Shown here: positions 56,717-64,000 of the stretch, piece after piece | How the letters are laid out: every line of letters starts with the position of its first letter | How positions within the stretch are numbered: position 1 is the stretch's first letter | Origin: Treponema primitia ZAS-1 | GTDB lineage: Bacteria; Spirochaetota; Spirochaetia; Treponematales; Breznakiellaceae | Direction of reading: 5' to 3' | NCBI RefSeq assembly: GCF_000297095.1 | Contig: NZ_AEEA01000050.1 | Location: 139,548 to 203,547, forward strand | Length of the DNA: 64,000 bases | Translations under genes and position numbers: made by a program | Notes under the pieces: generated by a model | Databases searched by the model: none | What the model was told of the DNA's origin: nothing | The model's input: the letters and a program-made list of their open reading frames with translations, nothing else

Positions 56717-57733
56717 GTGAAACAAATCATCTGCGCATTCATCCTGTTTTTCTCTTCCGCCCTGGTTTTTTCCCAGACCAGGATAGGCGCCGCGGTGTTT
56801 ATTGATATTGCCGGCGGGACTGCGGAGGAGCAGCGTTTCTTTGATCAGAACCTGCGGATGGAAGTTATCGCCGCGGGGTATACCATAACTGAGGATATAC
56901 TCGAAGCGGATTATGCCCTAATCTGTTCCATCAATACTACTGCAAGAAGCCCCGGCCGCGTATTGGAGCTTACCCTTTTTGATGTGGAGGACGAAATTGA
57001 TATTGTCTCCACCGAGTTACCCTTTGCCGTAAAAGAAGATACCTATGAAACGCTCCAGCCGGTTCTGCGGTCCGTGTTTGCCAGCGCGCCCTTAAAAGAG
57101 GTAAGCACGGAACTCCAAATAGTACAGGTGGAAAAAATCCGGAGCCTTCAGAACCGTTTAATGCGGACCCCCCCTGACGCATGGAAACACCGGTGGATAT
57201 TTCTGAATGCCAGGGCCGGTATTTCATCCCGTTTTTATACGGCCATTGATGACTCTATGCCCAGCACGTCCGGCATCACCTACGATATAGGGGTTGAGCC
57301 GGAGTTTCATGTTCTCACTTTTCTTGCGCTCCAACTGGGCTTGAACCTTGCCCTGGACCGGGCGGAATATCAACGTTCCCCGGGTAACCCCACATCTATT
57401 GTGTATTCCACCTCTATTCTGAGTGTTCCGTTTACGGTTAAATATATTTTTGATCTGTCCGATAGTTTTACCCTGGGACCCTATGTCGGGGGATATGCGA
57501 CTTTCCCCCTTTTAGGGGCATCCACGCCGCCGCCGGTTGGCATCCTTGCGGGGCTGGACTTTGGGGTAAAGACGGGGGTAGGAGTTTTATTGTTCGATCT
57601 CCGCTATTCCGCGGACCTGGGAAATACCGTTGTTTCTGAGAGTACCATTCCCCTTTCCTATAACCGGATGTTTATTACCCTCTCCGCTGGATACCGGTTT
57701 GGTTTTTTAAAGCGTTCACGAGAAAAGACTTAA
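56717..57733 (+). CDS. Outer-membrane beta-barrel protein with N-terminal periplasmic domain
   Basis: 338 residues from GTG 56717. Signal peptide ICAFILFFSSALVFS then QTRIGA. The N-terminal ~130 residues form a mixed alpha/beta domain (EEQRFFDQNLRMEVIAAGYT, RVLELTLFDVEDEIDIVSTE), the remainder looks like an 8-10 strand barrel (RAGISSRFYTAIDD, FTLGPYVGGYATFPL, GVGVLLFDLRYSADLGNT) ending LSAGYRFGFLK with an aromatic near the C terminus. Weak ribosome site; 12 nt after the previous gene. Confidence 0.7.
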   Translation: MKQIICAFILFFSSALVFSQTRIGAAVFIDIAGGTAEEQRFFDQNLRMEVIAAGYTITEDILEADYALICSINTTARSPGRVLELTLFDVEDEIDIVSTELPFAVKEDTYETLQPVLRSVFASAPLKEVSTELQIVQVEKIRSLQNRLMRTPPDAWKHRWIFLNARAGISSRFYTAIDDSMPSTSGITYDIGVEPEFHVLTFLALQLGLNLALDRAEYQRSPGNPTSIVYSTSILSVPFTVKYIFDLSDSFTLGPYVGGYATFPLLGASTPPPVGILAGLDFGVKTGVGVLLFDLRYSADLGNTVVSESTIPLSYNRMFITLSAGYRFGFLKRSREKT

Positions 57734-57776
57734 GAACCGCCGGTTTTCTGCCGATACTGTGTAAGGAAAATCCTGT

Positions 57777-58727
57777 ATGAAACGAAACGCCGGCTTTTTG
57801 TTCCTCCTCTTGATTTTTACCGCCCTGGCGGGGATCCAGCGCGGGGCAGCCCAGGTTCACCGGTCTTCCCTGGAACAGGGGATCAGCCTCTACCGGGCGG
57901 GACAATGGTCCGAAGCGGTGCCGGTACTGCGCCGGTCCCAGATGGAAGCGGCCAATCGCGGGCAGCTCGCGGAGTCTTTGTACTGGCTGTCCCTGGCGGA
58001 ATTTTCCCTGGGCGAATATGCCGCCACACTCCGGGACATAAACGAGTTGCAGCGCATTGCCCCGGCGGGGCTGCGGATAGATACTGTTTTATACTACAAG
58101 GGCCGCGCCCTCTACTATTTGAACCGCTATGATGAAGCCCTGGGTATGTTCAGGGTCTATAATGATTATATAAACCGCTCTAAGCGTAATACCCCCGCGG
58201 TGGTGTCTCAAAAATCGATACTTGCCTATTGGATGGGGGAATGCCTTTACGCCCTGGGGCAGCAGGATCTGGCGGCGGTGCAGTTTGCCCGGGTGGTCAA
58301 TGCCCGTCCCCGGAGCGAAAAGAACGAGGCCGCCGCCTACCGTTTGGCTATAATCCGGCAGAACAAAATTCAGGGTGAAATCCTGGACATGCTGAACTGG
58401 AGCTACGCCGAATACCTCCGAATCGTAGAGGAATACCAGCAGCGGGAAAAGGCCTATGACGAAACCATCAACGCCTACCGGAAACAGGTTGACGGGATGC
58501 TCGCCCAAACCGCCGCTAAACCGATACCGGCGCCGATACCGGAACCGGAAACCGAAAGGGCCAGGTACGAACGGCTCCTGGCGGAGTCGGAAGCGCAGAA
58601 ACAAGCCCTGGAGATCAAGCTGCGGGAAGTGGAAAGTACCATCTACCTGGACCCAGGCCCGGACCCTAATATTCAACGTATCCGCGAGTTAAAGGCCTCG
58701 GCGGAGAAGCTTCGCAGCGAATTCTGA
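57777..58727 (+). CDS. Periplasmic TPR protein with C-terminal coiled coil
   Basis: 316 residues. Signal peptide MKRNAGFLFLLLIFTALAGI. TPR-like helix pairs: SLYRAGQWSEAVPVLRRSQM, SLYWLSLAEFSLGEYAATLR, VLYYKGRALYYLNRYDEALG, AYWMGECLYALGQQDLAAVQ; then a coiled coil (YQQREKAYDETINAYRKQVD and YERLLAESEAQKQALEIKLR). A Pro-rich hinge separates the two. Probably a scaffold for the neighbouring envelope proteins. AAGGA upstream of ATG 57777. Confidence 0.82.
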   Translation: MKRNAGFLFLLLIFTALAGIQRGAAQVHRSSLEQGISLYRAGQWSEAVPVLRRSQMEAANRGQLAESLYWLSLAEFSLGEYAATLRDINELQRIAPAGLRIDTVLYYKGRALYYLNRYDEALGMFRVYNDYINRSKRNTPAVVSQKSILAYWMGECLYALGQQDLAAVQFARVVNARPRSEKNEAAAYRLAIIRQNKIQGEILDMLNWSYAEYLRIVEEYQQREKAYDETINAYRKQVDGMLAQTAAKPIPAPIPEPETERARYERLLAESEAQKQALEIKLREVESTIYLDPGPDPNIQRIRELKASAEKLRSEF

Positions 58728-58747
58728 TGCGGTAATTGCTGCTTTTA

Positions 58748-58776
58748 TTGGTTTTTTATTTCCCCTATGCTATAAT
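58748..58776 (+). promoter_or_regulatory. Internal promoter within the envelope cluster
   Basis: TTGGTT (58748-58753), 17 bp, TATAAT (58771-58776). Six nt downstream is an in-frame GTG (58783), so either a leaderless GTG form or a leader to ATG 58825 is made. Confidence 0.5.
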
Positions 58777-58824
58777 TATACGGTGAGAATCAAAAAAGAA
58801 TCCGTTGGTTCTATGGGTGGCTTT

Positions 58825-59409
58825 ATGAAAAATACACTCAAACCGCAAATATGTTTTTTAATATGTGTTATCCTCCTGGTTTTAAGCCCCTGCTTGTATG
58901 CCCAAAATGCCGCTGAAATTGATATAATCCTCGAAACTCCGGAGGTAAATCTCTCCCAGGCGACCCGTTTTGTGCTGACCGCGTCGGAGGCCCTTCCCGA
59001 AATGGTTGATCCCCGGTCCGGTGAGTCCGCTGCCTTTGCTGCTGCCCTGGCAAATGGCTGGCTTCCCAAGGGGGCATCGGCGGATAGGCCTATCAAACTG
59101 GGGGAACTATCCTTCCTTATCATGAAAGCCTTCAATATGAAAGGGAATCTTTTGTATGCCCTTTTCCCGGGGCCCCGCTACAGTTACCGGGAATTGCAGT
59201 ACCAGCGGATCCTTCCGGAACCCGGCGATCCCCGAATGCGGGTAAATGGAGTGCAGTTCCTGCAGATAGTGGAGCGGGTACTCCATTCCCTTGAAATCGG
59301 CGGGAAAACGGCCTATGAAGCGGAGACCGAGCGGATTAGGACGGAAACAAGGGCGGAGGGGCGGGCTTTAAACCGAAGGGTGGAGATTACCCTTTTAAAT
59401 CAGGATTGA
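58825..59409 (+). CDS. Secreted protein with an OmpA-like C-terminal tail
   Basis: 194 residues from ATG 58825, which gives a clean signal peptide (MKNTLKPQICFLICVILLVL, cleavage after LYA). GTG 58783 would add 14 polar residues and an awkward signal. Middle region (VLTASEALPEMVDPRSGESA, ALANGWLPKGASADRP) resembles an SLH-like helical repeat. The last residues (AEGRALNRRVEITLL) match the end of OmpA-type peptidoglycan-binding domains, although the core of that domain is absent. Function unknown. Confidence 0.7.
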   Translation: MKNTLKPQICFLICVILLVLSPCLYAQNAAEIDIILETPEVNLSQATRFVLTASEALPEMVDPRSGESAAFAAALANGWLPKGASADRPIKLGELSFLIMKAFNMKGNLLYALFPGPRYSYRELQYQRILPEPGDPRMRVNGVQFLQIVERVLHSLEIGGKTAYEAETERIRTETRAEGRALNRRVEITLLNQD

Positions 59410-59418
59410 GGGAACGGT

Positions 59419-60639
59419 TTGTGTAAAAAAATTGGGTTTCTGTATCTGATAATGCTCCTCCCGTTTTCTGTGGCCTTTGCCGCAGACTTTGGGGTGGTAT
59501 TCGGCGGGACGCCGGGATACGATTCCACCACGGACCCGGGCTTTGTGCTTACCGGGAACGTACACCCCTGGGTTTCGGCGATTTTGAGTCCCACCGTAAA
59601 TCTTTATGTGTCCGCCGCCTTGAGTTTGAGCTATGAACATGAGGACCCGCAGCCCTTCCTGCCGGAACTGGACCGCACGGAACTGGTCTGGCAGCCCGCT
59701 CCCGCCGCGCTCGTGCAGTTTGGGCGGCAGCGTTTTTGGGACAGCGCCGGTCTTATCGCTACGGGGCTTTTTGACGGGGCCCGTGTTTCCCGGGGCTATG
59801 AGAAGGCCCGTTTTTCCCTGGGGGCTTTCTATACCGGATTGCTGTACAAGGAAACGGTGGAGATCCTCATGACCGGTCCGGACCGATCCGACTATACTGA
59901 AAAATTCAGCTATGACGATCCTGCAAACTATTTTGCTTCCCGCCGGGTGGTAGTTCCCCTGTCGGTGGAGTTTCCCGATCTGACCCTCCGGTCTTCCCTG
60001 AACCTGAATGTGATAGGTCAATTTGATGTGAATACCCGGGATGGGGAAGGGAATACCCTCCACAGCCAATATCTTGAGATCCACTATTTAGCGGAACCCT
60101 GGGAACCGCTGCACATTAGTATTGCTGCGGCAACGGGGCTGGCGGAGGATCCGGATCTGCGGCTGGGCTTGGCCGCCTCTGCGGGGGCGGATTGGGAGCT
60201 TCCCACGGCAGTACCGGACTCCCTTTCCTTGCAGTTCCGCTGGTCGAGCGGAAGGGTTAACGATACCATGGGAGCTTTTTCCCCCATAAACAGCATCAGC
60301 CCGGGGGAAATATTCACCCCCCGTTTCTCGGCCCTGATGTATGGCAAGACAGCCTATACGGTGCGGCCCCATAAAACCCTGAGCGCTACGGCGGGGGCGG
60401 GTTATTTTATCAGGACCGATACGGAGACCCTGGGGGACCCGGAGTTTGATCCGAACACCGGTGCAGATTCCCGGCGGCTTCTGGGCGGGGAAATGTACGG
60501 TTTCCTGGTTTGGGCGCCCGATGCGGTAATCAGAATAACGGCGCTTGCGGGCGCCTTCTTTCCGGGATGGGGAGACGTCTTTGTTTCCGGCGCAGCTATC
60601 AGGTGGAAGACTTCTTTGGGGCTGATGGTTTCGTTTTGA
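59419..60639 (+). CDS. Outer-membrane beta-barrel protein
   Basis: 406 residues from TTG 59419 (GAGGGA 6 nt upstream). Signal peptide ending SVAFA-ADFG. The mature part alternates short polar loops and hydrophobic/aromatic strands (LNLYVSAALSLSYEHEDP-like, VWQPAPAALVQFGRQRFWD, RFSLGAFYTGLLYKETVEIL, AAGAGYFIRTD) and ends RWKTSLGLMVSF with the C-terminal Phe typical of outer-membrane barrels recognised by BamA. Probably 14-16 strands by length. No family assigned; could be porin-like. Confidence 0.75.
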   Translation: MCKKIGFLYLIMLLPFSVAFAADFGVVFGGTPGYDSTTDPGFVLTGNVHPWVSAILSPTVNLYVSAALSLSYEHEDPQPFLPELDRTELVWQPAPAALVQFGRQRFWDSAGLIATGLFDGARVSRGYEKARFSLGAFYTGLLYKETVEILMTGPDRSDYTEKFSYDDPANYFASRRVVVPLSVEFPDLTLRSSLNLNVIGQFDVNTRDGEGNTLHSQYLEIHYLAEPWEPLHISIAAATGLAEDPDLRLGLAASAGADWELPTAVPDSLSLQFRWSSGRVNDTMGAFSPINSISPGEIFTPRFSALMYGKTAYTVRPHKTLSATAGAGYFIRTDTETLGDPEFDPNTGADSRRLLGGEMYGFLVWAPDAVIRITALAGAFFPGWGDVFVSGAAIRWKTSLGLMVSF

Positions 60640-60669
60640 AGTATGAAAGAATATGATACGGGGTATAGT

Positions 60670-61326
60670 ATGAAACGATATGTGGCGTTCTGTTTGTTTG
60701 TCTGTGGCTTACAGGTTTTACCGGCCCAGACTCTGGCGGTGATACTGGACGTGAGCGGAAATGTAGAAATTAAGGCGCCCGGGGCGGAATGGGTTCCCGC
60801 GGTGGTTGGGCAGCAGCTGGAAAATACCGCGATGATTTCCACGACCTTTAAAAGTACCGCCCGGATATCCCTGGGGAATTCGGTGTTAACCGTACGCCCC
60901 TTAACCCGGGTAACCCTGGAAGAACTGCGGGAAGATACGGGGAATGAACGGGCCGCCCTGCACCTGCAAACCGGACGGATACGGGCGGATGTAACTCCCC
61001 CCTCGGGAGGCAAAACCGATTTTACCGTGCGCAGCCCTATAGCCACCGCATCGGTGCGGGGAACCTCCTTTGAGTTTGACGGAAGACGGCTTGCGGTAGC
61101 CGAAGGGCGGGTACGCCTTTCCGGCCGGGACCGTACCGGGGTGTATGTAAGCGCCGGGCATGAGGTTATTACGAACACGGCCACCGGGAGAACCCCCATT
61201 GCCGCGGAAGCAGCCCAGGAAGTATTATCGCCGGCTTTACCGGCGGGAATAGACCGCGCAGCTTCTCCCTCCGCGGTGAATGTGCCGGCAGCGCCGGAGT
61301 TTGATGTGGGGACCATATGGCAGTAA
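60670..61326 (+). CDS. FecR-domain secreted protein
   Basis: 218 residues from ATG 60670. Signal peptide MKRYVAFCLFVCGLQVLPAQ. FecR-type domain: VILDVSGNVEIKAPGAEWVP, GQQLENTAMISTTFKSTARI, LHLQTGRIRADVTPPSGG, FTVRSPIATASVRGTSFEFD, LAVAEGRVRLSGRD; this is the extracytoplasmic FecR domain seen in spirochaete envelope proteins, without the sigma-regulator N terminus. C-terminal tail is Ala/Pro-rich. Overlaps nothing; the lipoprotein gene starts 3 nt later. Confidence 0.85.
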   Translation: MKRYVAFCLFVCGLQVLPAQTLAVILDVSGNVEIKAPGAEWVPAVVGQQLENTAMISTTFKSTARISLGNSVLTVRPLTRVTLEELREDTGNERAALHLQTGRIRADVTPPSGGKTDFTVRSPIATASVRGTSFEFDGRRLAVAEGRVRLSGRDRTGVYVSAGHEVITNTATGRTPIAAEAAQEVLSPALPAGIDRAASPSAVNVPAAPEFDVGTIWQ

Positions 61327-61328
61327 TC

Positions 61329-63995
61329 ATGAAGGGAGCTTGGAAATACTTGGGATTGTTTTTTGGGGCTTTCCTCGTACTAAGCTCCTGTGATTATATT
61401 CTGGGGCCGGATGTACCGGTGGGGGAAGAAAATCTCACGGTTACCGTGGGCGGAGGCTTTAGCCGGGCGCTTTCCTCCGATGTTACCGGTACGTTCTGGT
61501 ACACCTTTACTTTTACCGGACCGGACCAATTAATTACGAAAGAGCTTGAGCCGGGGGTGGAATCCTTCAGGGTGTCCGCAAGCCTGGGCGAATGGACCAT
61601 CAACGCCGAAGCCTATATGGATGCTGAAAAAACTATCCATGTGGGAACCGGGAGTATAGTATCCTATAGGGTTATTGCGGGCTTAAATTCGGTGAAGGTC
61701 CCCATGACGGAGACCGAAGAATATACCGCCAAGGTTATAACCGGGTTTAGCCTTGGGATTCCCGGGGAGCTGGTGGTTATAAGTGAAGATACCCACAGTA
61801 TTACGGTCACGGTACCCTTCGGTACCGATATTACCGGCCTTAATCCGGTGGTAACCCATACCGGATTAGGGTACGCCCCGGCGGGTAATCGGGACTTTAC
61901 CAATCCGGTTACCTACACGGTCAGTTCGGCGGATGGTTTAAGCCGGGAATACAGGGTAACCGTTGCTTTTACTGCCGCGGATTTTGTGGCGATGAAATGG
62001 CTGACCGGGACGATTACGCCGGCGATTACGAACAGTTCCGGTCTTACCCTGGAAACTGGCTTGAAGGTAAGAGCTTTCAGCGATCCTGCCTATAATAATC
62101 CGATTATTACCGATCCGCCCACGGTTACGGTAAGCGGTGGCAGCTGGGCTCTGAAAGTTCCGGTTAGCGTAACCGATGTCTATTTCAAGCTGGAGCAAAA
62201 CTTGATCGGTTGGGTTTACAGCGGTGCGGCAACAGCATCGGGTATCTCCACCCCCATCCCGGATGAAGGACAAACCGGGATAGGTCTTACCATGACCATT
62301 CCTGCCCCGGTGGCGCATCGGGCAGTAGGAAACGGTTTTTATTATTCCACCCTTCAGGATGCGATAAATGATTCTTCCAATACCGCATCCGTAACTAACC
62401 CGGATACTATAACACTGCTTAATACTATATTTATTGGCGGAACGCCCGTGCCTCCGAACGTGAGCGAACCGCCGCTAATAATCCCTGCCGGGAAACATGT
62501 AAAACTTATTCACAACGGATCGCCGCTAAGTATAACGCGAAACGCAGACAGTCTACCTAGTCTTATTACGGTGGAAGACGGCGGATCGCTGGAAGTGGGG
62601 GACACCGGTGATACTGTAACTGCATACATTACCATTGACGGTAATAGAAGTAACTATATTGCGAATGCAGCTCTGATTACCGTAAACGGAATATTCAAGA
62701 TGAGCGGTGGTGACATCACTGGGAATGCTGGTCCTTGGGACGGCGGCGGGGTGTTTGTTGATTATGGAGGCAGCTTTGAAATGAGCGGCGGTACCATCAC
62801 TGGGAATACTGCCGGCGCCGGCGGTGGGGTGTATGTTAACGGCGGCAACTTTGCGATGAGCGGCGGTACCATCACTGGGAATACTACCGACCAGGGTGGG
62901 GGGGTATTTGTAGTACAAGGTACGTTTACTATGTCGGGTACAGCGGTAGTTGATGCCGCTGCCGGTAATGAAGTATTTCTTATGAACGGTAATAGGATCG
63001 CCATCAGCGGAAATTTGACCGCCAATCCTGCGGCGAAGATTATCTATGCAACAGCAGCAACACCGCCTTCGTTTGGAACACAGCTTCTCGACGGGAGTTC
63101 AGGGGATATTGCGGCTAATTATGCAAAGTTCCTGTACAACACGGATCCTCCGGGCAGGATAGATAATTTAGGGAAATATTGCAGCGGTTATAGCCTTGGT
63201 ACTCCATCGCCTGATTTAAAATCATACTTTGGTATCCTAACATCCGGCACGGCTGGTGTAACGGAGGTATTTAATGCTCTGCACTCCCTTATTGCCGCGC
63301 CACAGGGAGGCGATAATTTTGCCTCAATTATACAGTTAGGCGACTATATCGACCTGCCTTCATTGACCATTGATAGCACTCCGATATCCGACATGCCGGT
63401 AACCGGCGGCCAACTTCTGCGGCTTATTGTGGTAGGTATCAATTCATTCAAGGCCAATGGTTTGTATACCGGAGTCCCGAACGCCCCCAACCATGTGGTG
63501 TTCCAGTTCCAGAATATGCCGGTTACGCACCGGATGCATAGTTCCAATGTCAACACAATGGGGTATGAGGATAGCGAAATGCGTACCTACCTTACCAATT
63601 CCTTCCTTCCTGGTCTGAAAACCGCCATTGGTCTTACCGATGATACAATACTCTGGGCGCCCACGCGCTACGCGGCAAATAAAGGAAGCGGTGCGGATGG
63701 TACGCAGACGATTATGGATAAGCTCTGGCTCCCCACCGAAAGGGAGATGTTTGGCAGCAACACGTATTCATCAACAGTGTATGAAACTGCAGCGAATCAG
63801 GCGCGGCTTGAATACTACGTAGATAATACGAAGCGTGCAAAATACGACAGCACCAATACTGTCTCCTGGTACTGGTTAGCTTCCCCCCATCGTGGGGCTG
63901 TCTTCGATTTCTGTGTTAGCTCCAACCCTATTGGTGCCAACGTCCACTATGCGGGTACAGTGGGTGGCTGCGCCCCCGCTTTCTGTGTGCAGTAG
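61329..63995 (+). CDS. Large surface lipoprotein: DUF5018-like, beta-helix and DUF6273-like domains
   Basis: 888 residues from ATG 61329. Lipobox LVLSSC (Cys 21). Order: N-terminal beta domain; DUF5018-like Ig domain (about 135-215, ITGFSLGIPGELVVISED and VTYTVSSADGLSREYRVTV); beta-helix with three copies of MSGGTITGNT-type repeats (about 455-540); C-terminal DUF6273-like domain (about 630-888) with LRLIVVGINSF, HVVFQFQNMPVTHRMH, KLWLPTEREMFGS and the ending SWYWLASPHRGAVFDFCVSS ... GGCAPAFCVQ. That ending resembles C-type-lectin-like proteins diversified by retroelements. The stop is at 63993, 5 nt before the window edge, so any partner genes lie outside. Confidence 0.85.
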   Translation: MKGAWKYLGLFFGAFLVLSSCDYILGPDVPVGEENLTVTVGGGFSRALSSDVTGTFWYTFTFTGPDQLITKELEPGVESFRVSASLGEWTINAEAYMDAEKTIHVGTGSIVSYRVIAGLNSVKVPMTETEEYTAKVITGFSLGIPGELVVISEDTHSITVTVPFGTDITGLNPVVTHTGLGYAPAGNRDFTNPVTYTVSSADGLSREYRVTVAFTAADFVAMKWLTGTITPAITNSSGLTLETGLKVRAFSDPAYNNPIITDPPTVTVSGGSWALKVPVSVTDVYFKLEQNLIGWVYSGAATASGISTPIPDEGQTGIGLTMTIPAPVAHRAVGNGFYYSTLQDAINDSSNTASVTNPDTITLLNTIFIGGTPVPPNVSEPPLIIPAGKHVKLIHNGSPLSITRNADSLPSLITVEDGGSLEVGDTGDTVTAYITIDGNRSNYIANAALITVNGIFKMSGGDITGNAGPWDGGGVFVDYGGSFEMSGGTITGNTAGAGGGVYVNGGNFAMSGGTITGNTTDQGGGVFVVQGTFTMSGTAVVDAAAGNEVFLMNGNRIAISGNLTANPAAKIIYATAATPPSFGTQLLDGSSGDIAANYAKFLYNTDPPGRIDNLGKYCSGYSLGTPSPDLKSYFGILTSGTAGVTEVFNALHSLIAAPQGGDNFASIIQLGDYIDLPSLTIDSTPISDMPVTGGQLLRLIVVGINSFKANGLYTGVPNAPNHVVFQFQNMPVTHRMHSSNVNTMGYEDSEMRTYLTNSFLPGLKTAIGLTDDTILWAPTRYAANKGSGADGTQTIMDKLWLPTEREMFGSNTYSSTVYETAANQARLEYYVDNTKRAKYDSTNTVSWYWLASPHRGAVFDFCVSSNPIGANVHYAGTVGGCAPAFCVQ
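62700..62885 (+). repeat. Three beta-helix coding repeats
   Basis: 30-nt units starting ATGAGCGG(C/T)GGT at 62700, 62781 and 62856 (27- and 25-codon periods); the last two units are identical over 30 nt. They encode M-S-G-G-(T/D)-I-T-G-N-(A/T). Confidence 0.75.
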
Positions 63996-64000
63996 TCCCC

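Noticed and set aside
61329..63995. CRISPR-like array in the repeats of the large lipoprotein gene and the 10100 gene
   Set aside because: Repeats are in frame, of codon-multiple period, and encode beta-helix rungs; spacers are not unrelated.

Overview
The window looks like the chromosome of a free-living or gut-associated spirochaete of the Treponema group, possibly one of the termite-gut treponemes. This is inferred from gene content: LptC/LptA/LptB-like genes next to pyrG, a cheB/cheR pair, RNase Y with a YmdB-like phosphodiesterase, a GerMN protein, and many secreted lipoproteins and beta-barrels of spirochaetal style. Base composition is near 50 percent G+C or a little above, by eye. No species can be assigned without a database search.

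Layout. 1-3.9 kb: sugar ABC transporter (partial permease and ATPase) divergent from an AraC regulator, then a tautomerase and a Uma2 nuclease-like gene. 4.0-15.1 kb: a branched-chain amino acid operon, ilvN-ilvC-leuA-cimA-leuB-(beta-helix protein)-ilvD-ilvB, covering pyruvate to valine and isoleucine precursors (citramalate route) and most of the leucine branch; leuCD are absent here. 15.1-20.9 kb: apbE, an LsrB-like periplasmic binding lipoprotein, a small FMN-binding lipoprotein and a hybrid histidine kinase, which together read as a flavin-linked, LuxPQ-like sensory module. 20.9-32.5 kb: pseudouridine synthase, cheB/cheR, pyrG-lptC-lptA-lptB, sugar isomerase, rny and a downstream unknown. 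32.5-43.4 kb: ymdB, GerMN protein, alkyltransferase-like protein, a 2-oxoacid:ferredoxin oxidoreductase operon coupled to a beta-barrel gene, an AAA ATPase, a radical SAM activase-like protein, an ECF sigma/anti-sigma operon and a diguanylate cyclase. 43.5-54.7 kb: apt, tRNA-Glu with a duplicated 3' end and a nested palindromic element, epmA-like gene, second AAA ATPase, murD, a DUF2804 protein, cstA, lepA, and a nucleotidyltransferase/HEPN toxin-antitoxin pair sitting between lepA and a broken second copy of the lepA 3' end. 55.0-64.0 kb: eight consecutive cell-envelope genes ending in an 888-residue lipoprotein whose C terminus resembles DUF6273/C-type-lectin-like variable proteins.

Two themes run across the window. 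First, about ten transcription units have a sigma70-like -10 box only 5-8 nt before the start codon and no Shine-Dalgarno, so they are probably leaderless, while other genes have ordinary GGAGG-type sites. Second, small repeats and gene fragments have been turned into functional sequence or left as scars: a hairpin repeat encodes the signal peptide of the LptC-like protein, a 24-bp gene-start duplication precedes an ATPase gene, a tRNA 3' end is duplicated, and a lepA fragment flanks a toxin-antitoxin cassette. All functions are assigned from sequence features read by eye; no database search was run.
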